Part shown: positions 55,261-64,000 of the stretch, in pieces | Numbering within the stretch: position 1 is the stretch's first letter | How the letters are laid out: each line of letters opens with the position of its first letter | Source of the DNA: Candidatus Accumulibacter similis | GTDB taxonomy: Bacteria; Pseudomonadota; Gammaproteobacteria; Burkholderiales; Rhodocyclaceae | Direction of reading: 5' to 3' | Assembly: GCA_013347225.1 (NCBI GenBank) | Contig: CP054595.1 | Location: 124,001-188,000 of the forward strand | DNA: 64,000 bases | Notes under the pieces: generated by a model | What the model saw: only the letters and a program-made list of their open reading frames with translations | Databases searched by the model: none | Told to the model about the DNA's origin: nothing | Program-made: the position numbers and the translations under genes

Positions 55261-55348
55261 CGGCGCAGCGGCATCCAGGCCTTGCGGCGCCAGCTGGCCT
55301 GTCGCCAGCGTTGTGCCGACCGGCCGATCACTACCGCGGGAGGGATCC

Positions 55349-56341
55349 ATGCAAGCGATGCTTCTCCATGCCCAGGGCACGCCGCTGCGCCTGAGCGAAG
55401 TGCCTCGACCAAGCCCCGGAGCCGATCAGCTCCTGCTCGCGGTGCGCGCCTGCGGCGTCTGCCGCACCGATCTGCATGTCCTCGACGGCGAGCTGCGTCA
55501 CCCCCGGTTGCCGTTGATTCTTGGCCATGAAATCGTCGGCGTGGTGGCGGAGAAAGGCGCCGCTGTCGAGCGCTTCGCCATCGGCCAGCGGGTTGGCGTG
55601 CCGTGGCTCGGCCGCACCTGCGGCCGCTGCGCCTACTGCACGCGCGGCAGCGAGAATCTCTGCGACGCCGCCGAATTCACCGGTTACACGCTCGACGGCG
55701 GCTACGCCGAGTTCACGCTCGCCGACCAGCGCTACTGCTTTGCCTTGCCCGGCGAATACTCGGACGCCGAAGCGGCGCCACTGCTCTGTGCCGGGCTGAT
55801 CGGCTACCGCTCGCTGGTGGCGGCAGGCGACGCCCGCTGCCTCGGAATCTACGGCTTTGGCGCAGCCGCGCACATCATCGCGCAGGTCGCCCGCTGGCAG
55901 GGACGCGAGGTCTTCGCCTTCACGAAACCCGGGGATCTGGCCGGACAGCAGTTCGCCCGATCGTTGGGCGCCGTCTGGGCAGGCGGTGCCGACCAGCCAC
56001 CACCGCAGGCCATGGACGCGGCGATCGTGTTCGCACCTGCCGGCGAGTTGGTGCCGCAGGCGCTGCGCCGGCTGCGCAAGGGTGGCACCGTCGTCTGTGC
56101 CGGCATCCACATGAGCAACATACCGGAATTCCCCTACGACATCCTCTGGGGCGAGCGCTGCGTGCGTTCGATCGCCAATCTGACGCGGCGCGATGGCGAG
56201 GAGTTCCTGGCCATCGCGCCGCGCGCCGGCGTGCGCACCGAAGTCGAGACCTTTCCCCTCGCTGCCGCGAACGAGGCTCTCGAGCGCCTGCGCAGCGGCC
56301 GCCTGCGTGGCGCCGCCGTTCTCGTCAATCAGCCGGACTGA
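55349..56341 (+). CDS. Zinc-dependent alcohol dehydrogenase family protein
   Basis: 330 residues, MDR superfamily. Catalytic zinc ligands Cys38 (CGVCRTD), His60 (GHE) and probably Cys147; structural zinc by Cys91, Cys94, Cys97 and Cys105. NAD(P) loop IYGFGAAAH replaces the usual GxGxxG, as in the AdhA-like group. Likely oxidises short-chain alcohols or reduces aldehydes. GGAGG lies 5 bp upstream. Confidence 0.9.
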   Translation: MQAMLLHAQGTPLRLSEVPRPSPGADQLLLAVRACGVCRTDLHVLDGELRHPRLPLILGHEIVGVVAEKGAAVERFAIGQRVGVPWLGRTCGRCAYCTRGSENLCDAAEFTGYTLDGGYAEFTLADQRYCFALPGEYSDAEAAPLLCAGLIGYRSLVAAGDARCLGIYGFGAAAHIIAQVARWQGREVFAFTKPGDLAGQQFARSLGAVWAGGADQPPPQAMDAAIVFAPAGELVPQALRRLRKGGTVVCAGIHMSNIPEFPYDILWGERCVRSIANLTRRDGEEFLAIAPRAGVRTEVETFPLAAANEALERLRSGRLRGAAVLVNQPD

Positions 56342-56350
56342 GGTTGCCGT

Positions 56351-57865
56351 TCAGAAGCTGTAGCGCAATTCGGTATACACCCGGTCCTTGTCATCATAGC
56401 GACCGAAATAGCCGAGCGGCGGCCCGTGGAAGATATCGACACCGAGCGCCGCGCGCCAGTTCTTCTCGAAATTCCAGCTGACGCGCGGCCGCAGCATCCA
56501 GTCGCTGCGATTGAGACTGGCTATCCACAGCGCCTGCGCCTCCACCTTGTCGCCAAACTTGTGGTTGACGAGCAGGCTGTAGCCGTTCTCGTTGCTCTCC
56601 GGGATGATGTCCGGGTTACGGTCGAAAATGTGTTGCTGGAACAACTGCACGTTGATGCGGGTGTCGGCGATCTCGTTGTAGTCGACCCCGACCACCCAGG
56701 CCAGAACGTTCTGCTCGACGACGCCGTCGTTATCGTTCAGATTGCCGAAATTGCTGAGTTCGAAGCCGCGGCCACGGGTATACACGGCTTCGGCCTTCAG
56801 CACCACCGAGCCGAAATCCTTGGCCAGAGTGCTGCCAAACTGGTCGATGCGCTTGTGTCTCGCCTCGTACACCACCGTCGGCTGGGGATTGTTGATCACC
56901 TGGCGGTAAAAGGTCGGCGCTGCGCTCATGCTGCTGTAGGCAAAGGCGGCGACATCCCAGCCGTCGCGCAGGATTGACAGCCGCAGACCGTAGTTGGTGT
57001 TGGACAGGCTGCTCGATGGAAAGCGCTCGTTGAGAAAGAAGGTCTGGAACCCGGGCGGCGGCGGCGGCGTGTAGGCAAAGAACTCGGCGCCCGGCTTGCC
57101 GATGTTGTCGTAGCTGGCAAGCGGAATCCAGAGGAACTCGGCGTGGAAATCGTCCTTGAAATATTCTGCCCGTGCCGCCCACTGCGGGATGCGGAGAATC
57201 TCGAATTCGGGCAGCACGAAGTGACGCACGTCCTTGGCGGAAACGACATCGCCAAAGAAGAGGCCGACCATCTCGCCCCAGACGATCTGCTGGCGGCCGA
57301 AACGGAAGTCCCAGTTGTCGGCGCCGATGTCGAGGTAGTTCTCGCGCAGCAGGAAGTTGAAGCGCTGATCGTTCTCCACTGACTGCGGGTAGAAGTCGGT
57401 CAGCGAATAGACCGCATCATAGTCGACACGGGCGCCGAGTTTCCACTTGACGTTGCTGCTCAGGCTGCCCTGCGCGCTGAGGTCGAAATGGTTCATCATC
57501 TCCGACCAGTGCGAGGGCTTCGGCCAGGCATACGCCATCCGGTTCTGGACGAAGCCCTTCACGACGGGCGGCGATGCGATGGCGGCGGTACCTGCCGCAG
57601 CCACCGCCGATGACTGCAGGTCGTCGCCACCAAAGAGGGAGTCGCGGCTGCGCGGTGGTTCGGCAGCCGACGGGCGAGCGGGCTGATCTTCGCCAAAAAG
57701 CGCCTCGCGACTGCCCGCTTCGGCCGGCGTCGCCGCCGGCTCGTCATCGTCGAACAACGCCGCGCGGCCTTTCGGCAATGCCTCCGCGGCAATCGCAAGC
57801 GGCAGCGACAGGCTTGCCAGCAGGAGTGCCAGACCAATGGTGGAAAGACTAGTTCTCATCTGCAT
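56351..57865 (-). CDS. DUF1302-like outer-membrane beta-barrel protein with N-terminal LF repeats
   Basis: 504 residues. A signal peptide (to about 27), then three short repeats of the form R-x-x-LF followed by acidic residues (at about 34, 53 and 74), then a barrel with FRFGRQQIVWGEMVGLF and the terminal aromatic RYSF expected for BAM-mediated insertion. ATG 57865 or 57859 are equivalent starts; the first overlaps the ABC ATPase gene. Likely an outer-membrane partner of the envelope set; the transported molecule is unknown. Confidence 0.8.
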   Translation of the reverse strand: MQMRTSLSTIGLALLLASLSLPLAIAAEALPKGRAALFDDDEPAATPAEAGSREALFGEDQPARPSAAEPPRSRDSLFGGDDLQSSAVAAAGTAAIASPPVVKGFVQNRMAYAWPKPSHWSEMMNHFDLSAQGSLSSNVKWKLGARVDYDAVYSLTDFYPQSVENDQRFNFLLRENYLDIGADNWDFRFGRQQIVWGEMVGLFFGDVVSAKDVRHFVLPEFEILRIPQWAARAEYFKDDFHAEFLWIPLASYDNIGKPGAEFFAYTPPPPPGFQTFFLNERFPSSSLSNTNYGLRLSILRDGWDVAAFAYSSMSAAPTFYRQVINNPQPTVVYEARHKRIDQFGSTLAKDFGSVVLKAEAVYTRGRGFELSNFGNLNDNDGVVEQNVLAWVVGVDYNEIADTRINVQLFQQHIFDRNPDIIPESNENGYSLLVNHKFGDKVEAQALWIASLNRSDWMLRPRVSWNFEKNWRAALGVDIFHGPPLGYFGRYDDKDRVYTELRYSF

Positions 57866-58658
57866 CTGCCCGTTCTCCCGCCGCAGTCGGTTGCGGCGCC
57901 GTCCGACCGTCGCCATTGCTGCCGGTCCCCTCCTCGGTGGCACGATGACGCGCGAACGACCACTTGGCGTCCCTGCGCATTCCGAGCAGGGAAATCTCGC
58001 CATCCTCTACACGCACGAGGCGGTCAGCCTTGGCGATCACTCTCTTGTCATGGGTCGAGAAGATGAAGGTGGTCTTCAGCTTGCGGTTGATCCGCTTCAT
58101 CAACAGCAGGATCTCCTCGCCCGTCTTGTGATCGAGGTTGGCCGTCGGTTCATCGGCAAGAACGATTGCCGGCCGGATCGCCAACGCCCTGGCGATGGCC
58201 ACGCGCTGGCGCTGTCCGCCACTCAACTGGTTCGGCCGATGGCTGGCATACTTCGAGAGGCCGACGATTTCCAGGAAGTGCGCGACACGTCGCTGCCGTT
58301 CCTCGCGCGACAGGTCCTTGCGCTGCAGCAGCGGATACTCGACGTTTTCCGCCGCCGAGAGAACCGGCAACAGATTGAACGTCTGAAAGATGAAACCGAT
58401 CGTGCGTGCGCGCAGGTCGGCAAGCTGGTCCGGAGTCCGGCCACTGACGTCCTGGTCGTTGATGTAGATCTTGCCGCTCGTCGGCGTGTCGATGCAGCCG
58501 ATCAGGTTGAGCAGCGTCGTCTTCCCACTGCCGGACGGCCCGGCAATGGCCAGGAAGACGCCCGGGTCGAACGACAGGGTGATGTTCTTCAGGGCTTGGA
58601 CTTTCTGCTCGCCGAGCTGATAATCCTTGCATACGTGTTCGATGCGGACAACCTTCAT
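57849..58658 (-). CDS. ABC transporter ATPase, LolD/MacB type
   Basis: 269 residues. Walker A GPSGSGKTT, signature LSGGQRQRVAIARAL, Walker B VLADEPTANLD. The C-terminus has about 45 extra, low-complexity residues. ATPases of this class pair with an FtsX/MacB-type permease, but none is adjacent: the barrel gene follows and a lipoprotein-sorting-like gene is divergent. It may use a permease encoded elsewhere. Confidence 0.9.
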   Translation of the reverse strand: MKVVRIEHVCKDYQLGEQKVQALKNITLSFDPGVFLAIAGPSGSGKTTLLNLIGCIDTPTSGKIYINDQDVSGRTPDQLADLRARTIGFIFQTFNLLPVLSAAENVEYPLLQRKDLSREERQRRVAHFLEIVGLSKYASHRPNQLSGGQRQRVAIARALAIRPAIVLADEPTANLDHKTGEEILLLMKRINRKLKTTFIFSTHDKRVIAKADRLVRVEDGEISLLGMRRDAKWSFARHRATEEGTGSNGDGRTAPQPTAAGERADADEN

Positions 58659-58712
58659 TCGGTGGCGCTTTCGGCCAACCGGGTCGACGGTCAGCTCACA
58701 GGGGTGAAAACT

Positions 58713-59522
58713 ATGGAAATCATGACCATCCGTCAAAGCGCTGTCAAGAACGCACGGCTTCTTCTCGTCATCGCGCTGTTAGTCACCGCCATCCCGGCGC
58801 CGGGATCCGAGACGGCAGCACCGGCGGCGAGCGATGACAGCGAGGCCCGGATGATCGTCGAGAAGGCAGACCATGTGCGCTTCCCCGCCGACGGCTTTCA
58901 GGTGGACGTGACGGTCACCACGGTGGACAAGGAGCAGAACAAGGAGCAGAAGGCCGACATCCGCAAGTACCGGATCCTCGCCAAGGGCAATGCGAACAGC
59001 GTCGTGATGGTCGTCGAGCCCGCTTCCGACCGTGGCCAGATCATGCTGATGAAGGGACGCGACCTCTGGGTGTTCATGCCCGAGGTGTCGCAGCCGATCC
59101 GGCTGGCGCTGTCGCAGCGCTTGACCGGGCAGGTTGCCAACGGAGACCTGGCACGTGCGAATTTCACCGGCGACTACAATCCGAAGCTCCTGCGAATCGA
59201 GAAGGTTGACGGTGATGATCACTACGTCCTTGAACTGACCGGCAGCGACCGCAGCGTGACCTACCAGAAAGTCATTTACTGGGTCCGCGCAAAGGACTAC
59301 TCGCCACATAAGGCGGAGTTCTATTCGCTCTCCAACCGGCTTCTAAAGACCTGTCGCTACGAGAATTACAGGGCCATGGAAGGAAAGCGGCGGCCTGCGC
59401 GGCTGGTGATGGAAGATGCCTTGCGTGGGGGCGAGCAGTCGGTCCTTGACTACACCGGGATGAAGTCACGCGACCTGCCCGACAAGGTGTTCACCAAGGA
59501 CTACCTCAAGAAACTCGAGTGA
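58713..59522 (+). CDS. Outer-membrane lipoprotein-sorting-like protein (LolA-fold)
   Basis: 269 residues. Start fixed by GGGGTGA about 6 bp upstream. A signal peptide is followed by a half-barrel of LolA/LolB type: QVDVTVTTVDKEQ, DLWVFMPEVSQPIRL and NFTGDYNPKLLRIEKV, features of the larger 'outer membrane lipoprotein-sorting protein' family. Likely a periplasmic shuttle for a lipid or lipoprotein. Divergent from the ABC ATPase, about 55 bp between the starts. Confidence 0.8.
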   Translation: MEIMTIRQSAVKNARLLLVIALLVTAIPAPGSETAAPAASDDSEARMIVEKADHVRFPADGFQVDVTVTTVDKEQNKEQKADIRKYRILAKGNANSVVMVVEPASDRGQIMLMKGRDLWVFMPEVSQPIRLALSQRLTGQVANGDLARANFTGDYNPKLLRIEKVDGDDHYVLELTGSDRSVTYQKVIYWVRAKDYSPHKAEFYSLSNRLLKTCRYENYRAMEGKRRPARLVMEDALRGGEQSVLDYTGMKSRDLPDKVFTKDYLKKLE

Positions 59523-59693
59523 CCGCCCGCCAAGGTGGCTGCCGAGCGCCTGCCGCTCGGGTCGGACCGGTCGTCGAAGGGGCAGGCCCTGCGGACGGGC
59601 GCGACGAGCGGCATGAGTCCGGGATCCGTCTTCGTAGTAGTATGCTGAATCTTGTGCCGCTCTCCCGGCAGACGCGTGATTCATGAGAGGCAG

Positions 59694-60566
59694 ATGTTCC
59701 TTCCCAGCCTGACTGAACTGACAGTGAGCGAGGGCTACCGCCGTTACTTCACGGTCGTTCCCGCGCTGACGGGTGATCTGCGAACGCGGAACTACCGCCT
59801 GCGGCATCAGGTGTACTGCCGTGAACTGGGCTTCGAGCCGGTCCGTCCGGATGCTCTCGAATACGACGAGTTCGATGCCCGCTCGCTGCACTGCCTCGTC
59901 CAGTCAGTGGCAAGCGGACAGGATGTTGGTTGCGCCCGCCTGATACTGCTCGACCCGCAACAGCCCGCGGCTCTGCTGCCTCTGGAGATCGCCTGCGCGG
60001 CGACGATCGACCGTTCGCTCGTCGCCACCATGGCTGACGAGCGCAGCCAGATCGCCGAAATATCGCGCCTGGCAGTCATCGGCAGCTACCGCCGCCGGCA
60101 GGGCGAGCAGGACAGACCGATTTCGATTTCGGAAGCGGATTTCGGCACCAGCGACCGGCCGCGACAGCCGTACCTCGCGCTGGCGATTTATCTGAGTCTG
60201 ATCGCCCTCGCCCGGCAGTACGGCGTCACGATCCTGCTGGTTCTGACCGAGCAAAAGCTGGCGAACAATTTGGCACGGCTCGGCGTCAATCTGCGGCACA
60301 TCGGCCAGCCCGTCGACCATCGGGGCACGCGCATTCCCTCGCTGCTCGTGGTGGAGCAGGTGATCGACTGCATGGGCGGGCCGCTGCGGGCACTTTTCGA
60401 GCTCATCGCGAGCGAGCTTTGCGAGGGCATCCAGGCTGCCGGCGCGAGCGCCGTACGCGCGAACCACCATCCGCTTGGCGTCGCGCCGGGGACGATGCGC
60501 ATGCCGCAGACTTCCCCCTCCGATGTCGCTGCTGACGACAGCGCGCATTTGCCGACCGATGCATAG
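59694..60566 (+). CDS. PEP-CTERM/exosortase system-associated acyltransferase
   Basis: 290 residues, GNAT-like, related to LuxI-type autoinducer synthases and N-acyl amino acid synthases. N-terminal YRLRHQVYCRELGFE contains the Arg/Glu-rich family signature, followed by EYDEFDARSLHCLV and AEISRLAVIGSYRRR. It should join an acyl chain to an amino acid or similar amine. The 3' end overlaps the next gene by 8 bp, which ties it to signalling proteins. No exosortase or PEP-CTERM substrate gene is in view. Confidence 0.82.
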   Translation: MFLPSLTELTVSEGYRRYFTVVPALTGDLRTRNYRLRHQVYCRELGFEPVRPDALEYDEFDARSLHCLVQSVASGQDVGCARLILLDPQQPAALLPLEIACAATIDRSLVATMADERSQIAEISRLAVIGSYRRRQGEQDRPISISEADFGTSDRPRQPYLALAIYLSLIALARQYGVTILLVLTEQKLANNLARLGVNLRHIGQPVDHRGTRIPSLLVVEQVIDCMGGPLRALFELIASELCEGIQAAGASAVRANHHPLGVAPGTMRMPQTSPSDVAADDSAHLPTDA

Positions 60567-62772
60567 CCTTCCGGAATCGATCCGACACGCCATGCAGTCG
60601 GGGCGGGTACCCTCGCCGCCGCAGGTTCTGCTGCGCCTGCTGCAGCTGGTCGACGATGACTGCACGACGATGACGGAACTTGCCAGGCTGGTCGAACAGG
60701 ATCCCGGCCTGTGTACCCGCGTGCTGACGGCAGCGAACTCGCCGGCCGTCCGTCGCGGCAAGGAACTGCAGAACATCGAGAGCTGCCTGATGGCCCTTGG
60801 TACGCGCCTGGTCCGTTCGATTGCCACCTGTCTGTCGGTCCGCAGTCTTTTCGAAGAACGTGGACCCGGACCGGAAGTCGATCTCGCCGATTTCTGGACC
60901 CACTCGCTGCTGGTCGCCGAAATCTCGCGCGGACTCGCCGTCGCAGTGCGTTTCGCGCGAGCCGACGAGGCGTATCTGGCCGGACTGCTGCACGATGTCG
61001 GCGAACTCATCATGCTCTCCGCCCTTGGCGAAGCATACGCGCAGCTGCTTTCGGGCTGCTCCGGCGAGTCCTCGCTACCGGCGATGGAGGTTGAGCTGCT
61101 CGGCACCCATCACGGCGAGATCGGCACTTGGCTGGTTGATGAATGGCATCTCGACTCTTCTTTCGCCGATGGCATCCTGTTCCACCATCAGCCAGCGGAA
61201 CGGATTGTCGGCGCCACGCGACTGGCCCAGATCGTCTGGCTGGCACATGTGCTGGCCGACTGTGACGGTATCCCGGACGCGGTCGGCGAACATGCCCGGC
61301 TGATGTTCGACGACCTCGACGACAGCCAGCTGGCGGCGCTCTGTGCCCAGGCGACGCAACGGATGTCGATGGTCGCCGATGCAATTGGCATGAGCGCGCC
61401 GGCTGCCCGGGAGCGCGGTGCCGCTGGCGGCCTGCCACGCGTGCTTGGCAACACGAAGCGGCCGATGGCCGATGCACAGACCGAAATCGTCAGCCTGATC
61501 GGCAACAAGGCACTGCTGCAACCCCTGCAGGATGACATCCTGGGCCTCGACACCGATGCGGAGGTGTTCCTCGCCCTTCGCGAAGCGGCACGCATTCTCT
61601 TCGATCTCAGCCATCTGGCGTTCCTCCTCCACGACACGGCGGACGGCAGGCTGAATGGCCAGAACGTCAGCGGACAGGCGGCCGTCTTCCGCCAGACAAG
61701 CCTTGTCTGCGAGCCCCATCGCAGTCTCGCCGCTGCCGCTGCAGTCAGCAACCAAGTCCGCTGTTCCCACGCGGACCGGTCACCGGCGCCAGCCTCACTG
61801 CTCGACGTGCAGTTCGCCCGTGCCCTGCACGGCAGTGGGCTGTTGTGCATCCCGATGACCGCTCAAGGCGGGACGACGGGGGTGATTCTTGCCGGTCTGA
61901 GCCGCGACCAGTACGCTGCGCTTGCACGGCGTCTACCGTGCCTGCTCAACTTCGGACGAATTGCCGGGGGCAGTCTCGAGAACTGGCGGCGGGCGAGACA
62001 TGTTCGCGCGCAGACCGAGGAGGAGACGGCTGCGCGCTTCCTGCAGCAGACGCGACGGATGGTTCACGAGGCAGGCAACCCGCTGACGATCATCAAGGGA
62101 TACCTGCGAATCCTGGATGGCAAGCTACCGCCTGGGGCCGAGGTACACCGCGAGTTGGGAGTGCTGACGGAGGAAATCGAGCGCGTTTCGAGGATCGTGC
62201 GGCGCATGAGCGATATCCGCACGGTGCCGGCCGGCGACGCCGCCGTCGACATCGGCGATCTGCTGCGCGAACTGCTCCTGCTCTACCGGCAGCCGCTGTT
62301 CGACGCGCGCGGCATCACCGTGCAGACGGCACTGCCGGCGCAGAGCATGAACATCGGCTGTGATCGGGACAGTGTCAAGCAGATCGTGCTCAACGTCTGG
62401 AAGAATGCATCGGAGGCTCTGGTGAGCGGGCAGGGGATCAGGATTTCACTGACCGGCGACGTCCTGCATCAGGGGCGCCGCCACGTCGAACTGCGCATCG
62501 AAGACAACGGGCCAGGAATGAGCGAAGCGGCGATGGAGGCGATCCATCGGCCGCGCGCGGCCCGCCTCGGCGAACCGCGCGGCATCGGTCTGTCGATCGT
62601 CGGCGCGCTGGCGCAGCGGCAGGGAATTGCCGTCACCTGCCGCAGCCAGCCAGGGAGCGGAACAGTGATTTCCTTCCTCTTGCCAAGCGCAGATCGGTCC
62701 GATACTGTGCCCGGCCAGCCAGGCAAGCTGACACAGGAGAAGCATGCCTCGCCCGACGGGCGCCAGGAGTAA
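60559..62772 (+). CDS. HDOD domain sensor histidine kinase
   Basis: 737 residues, no membrane helix, so cytoplasmic. An HDOD domain (about 1-215, with GLLHDVGELIML) is followed by a GAF-like linker region and a histidine kinase: phospho-acceptor His503 (VHEAGNPLTII), NVWKNASEAL, EDNGPGM and RGIGLSIV. The ATG lies inside the end of the acyltransferase gene. It should sense an internal signal and phosphorylate a receiver, probably the one encoded next. Confidence 0.88.
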   Translation: MHSLPESIRHAMQSGRVPSPPQVLLRLLQLVDDDCTTMTELARLVEQDPGLCTRVLTAANSPAVRRGKELQNIESCLMALGTRLVRSIATCLSVRSLFEERGPGPEVDLADFWTHSLLVAEISRGLAVAVRFARADEAYLAGLLHDVGELIMLSALGEAYAQLLSGCSGESSLPAMEVELLGTHHGEIGTWLVDEWHLDSSFADGILFHHQPAERIVGATRLAQIVWLAHVLADCDGIPDAVGEHARLMFDDLDDSQLAALCAQATQRMSMVADAIGMSAPAARERGAAGGLPRVLGNTKRPMADAQTEIVSLIGNKALLQPLQDDILGLDTDAEVFLALREAARILFDLSHLAFLLHDTADGRLNGQNVSGQAAVFRQTSLVCEPHRSLAAAAAVSNQVRCSHADRSPAPASLLDVQFARALHGSGLLCIPMTAQGGTTGVILAGLSRDQYAALARRLPCLLNFGRIAGGSLENWRRARHVRAQTEEETAARFLQQTRRMVHEAGNPLTIIKGYLRILDGKLPPGAEVHRELGVLTEEIERVSRIVRRMSDIRTVPAGDAAVDIGDLLRELLLLYRQPLFDARGITVQTALPAQSMNIGCDRDSVKQIVLNVWKNASEALVSGQGIRISLTGDVLHQGRRHVELRIEDNGPGMSEAAMEAIHRPRAARLGEPRGIGLSIVGALAQRQGIAVTCRSQPGSGTVISFLLPSADRSDTVPGQPGKLTQEKHASPDGRQE

Positions 62773-62774
62773 GG

Positions 62775-64000
62775 ATGAAAGCCATACCCAACGTCGATTT
62801 CTCGCCACAGATTCCCGAACCCGGGGAAAGCAGCAACCGCATTCTCATCGTCGACGACGAGGATCGGATCCGGACTGCCTACCGTCACCTGCTCGCCGCC
62901 GCAGGGCGCCTCATCGAGGATTGCGGCACTGGCCGCGAGGCGCAACGCCGTCTCGAACGACGCGAAGTCGACGTCCTCATCCTCGATCTCAATCTGCCTG
63001 ACATCAGCGGCCTCGAAGTCATGCAGTGGATGGTGCAACAGCACATCCCGGCCGCGGTCGTGGTCTTCAGTGGCGACGAGTCGATCGACTCGGCGATTCG
63101 TGCCCTGCGGCACGGCGCCTGCGAGTTCATCCGCAAGCATGGTGACCCGCAGGAACTGATCGATACCGTCAACCGTGTCCTGCACAGACGGCGGATCGAG
63201 AGGGAGCATGCGCTGATGACGGTGCGACTCGAGCACTCCGAACGCCTGCACCGATTCCTGGTCGACCACTCGCCGGACTTCATCTACACGCTCGACCGGA
63301 ATGGCTGCTTCATTTTCGTCAATGGCCGCGTCCAGGCGCTGCTCGGCTATTCGCGAGAGGAGCTTCTTGGCCAGCACTACTCCCTGATCGTTCATCCGGA
63401 TGACCTCGACCATGCCCGTTTTGCCTTCAACGAACGCCGCATCGGCGATCGTGCCAGCACCAACGTCGAGATTCGCCTGCAGAGCAAGACACAGGGGGTC
63501 CGTCATTTCGAGAACCGAACGATCGTCGCCATCCTCAGCTCGCAGGGCCTCTACGCCGCTGCCGAAGGTCCGGCGAACCTCCATTTCATGGGCACTTCGG
63601 GCGTTGCGCGCGATATCACCGAGCGCAAGAAGGCCGAAGAGACGAACAGCTTCCACGCCTTTCACGACATCCTGACCGGGCTGCCCAACCGCATTCTATT
63701 CAAGGACCGCCTGGGCGTCGCACTCAAGCAGGCGCGCCGAAAGAACCGAAGAGTGGGTGTCATGTTCATCGACATCGATCGCTTCAAGCTGGTCAACGAT
63801 ACCTATGGTCACCAGGAAGGTGACGAACTGCTGAAGTCCTTCGCCCAACGCGCCGCCAGTTGCCTGCGCTCGGGAGATACGCTGGCGCGCCAGGGCGGTG
63901 ACGAGTTCACGGTCATGCTGCCGGAGCTCGGCAGCGGCGATGACGCCGCGCTGATTGCCGCCAAGATGCTGGCAGAACTCAGGCGGCCATTCAAGATCGC
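62775..64000 (+). CDS. Response regulator with PAS and GGDEF domains (diguanylate cyclase), truncated by the window edge
   Basis: At least 408 residues, running off the right edge. Receiver domain with Asp71 (LILDLNLPD) at about 20-140, PAS domain at about 155-290 (SPDFIYTLDRNG), then GGDEF with GGDEF at 374-378 and an RSGD inhibitory-site motif five residues earlier. Located 2 bp after the HDOD kinase stop, so phosphotransfer from that kinase could control c-di-GMP synthesis. An EAL domain may follow beyond the window. Confidence 0.9.
   Translation, partial: MKAIPNVDFSPQIPEPGESSNRILIVDDEDRIRTAYRHLLAAAGRLIEDCGTGREAQRRLERREVDVLILDLNLPDISGLEVMQWMVQQHIPAAVVVFSGDESIDSAIRALRHGACEFIRKHGDPQELIDTVNRVLHRRRIEREHALMTVRLEHSERLHRFLVDHSPDFIYTLDRNGCFIFVNGRVQALLGYSREELLGQHYSLIVHPDDLDHARFAFNERRIGDRASTNVEIRLQSKTQGVRHFENRTIVAILSSQGLYAAAEGPANLHFMGTSGVARDITERKKAEETNSFHAFHDILTGLPNRILFKDRLGVALKQARRKNRRVGVMFIDIDRFKLVNDTYGHQEGDELLKSFAQRAASCLRSGDTLARQGGDEFTVMLPELGSGDDAALIAAKMLAELRRPFKI

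Noticed and set aside
1..64000. CRISPR arrays, tRNA or rRNA genes, and prophage structural genes
   Set aside because: No regularly spaced repeats, cloverleaf-like segments or rRNA-like sequence were noticed by eye. The holin-family gene is a chromosomal neighbour of ahcY and metF, not evidence of a prophage.

Overview
The window is 64 kb of GC-rich bacterial chromosome with dense, strongly GC3-biased genes. Gene content points to a betaproteobacterium of the Rhodocyclales, most like Candidatus Accumulibacter or a close relative. That is inferred from a CbbR-like regulator, an SAH riboswitch before ahcY, a pilB-pilC-pilD cluster, lolCD, PlsB, an exosortase-associated acyltransferase and RapZ; it was not confirmed by any search. 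No rRNA, tRNA or CRISPR array was seen.

Region by region. 0-8.3 kb: the tail of a LysR regulator, a TctE/QseC-type two-component system with a likely self-binding box, an M20 amidohydrolase, rapZ with a small NusG-II protein, then the SAH-riboswitch operon ahcY/holin-like/metF, which recycles S-adenosylhomocysteine and supplies methyl-THF. 8.4-11.2 kb: an unrecognised four-gene operon led by a free-standing J-domain protein. 11.2-14.7 kb: a complete IS21-family element with mapped ends, a 6-bp target duplication and two extra ORFs before istA/istB. 14.7-22.5 kb: a DUF1615 lipoprotein, gamma-glutamyltransferase, queC, a YeeE/YedE sulfur transporter, a CNNM/CBS membrane protein, a 36-bp perfect palindrome and a lytic transglycosylase.

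22.7-37.2 kb: plsB and an EF-G-like GTPase, divergent from maeB; type IV pilus pilB-pilC-pilD; an isopropylmalate-type dehydrogenase, an esterase and a ParA ATPase. 37.2-41.6 kb is eroded or accessory: a frameshifted truncated haemoglobin, a large HPr-domain protein, a stretch with no recognised gene, YaiI, and the wreck of a parDE toxin-antitoxin pair. 41.8-55.1 kb: comEC, a chemoreceptor, lolCD, an apgM-like gene with recJ, and a tightly overlapped potA-potH-potI-potF putrescine/spermidine importer.

55.3-64 kb: a zinc alcohol dehydrogenase; an envelope set made of a DUF1302-like barrel, an ABC ATPase and a lipoprotein-sorting-like protein, without its usual permease; and a signalling block in which an exosortase-associated, LuxI-like acyltransferase overlaps an HDOD-histidine kinase gene followed by a REC-PAS-GGDEF cyclase that runs off the right edge. 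The J-domain operon and this last block are the best candidates for undescribed biology.
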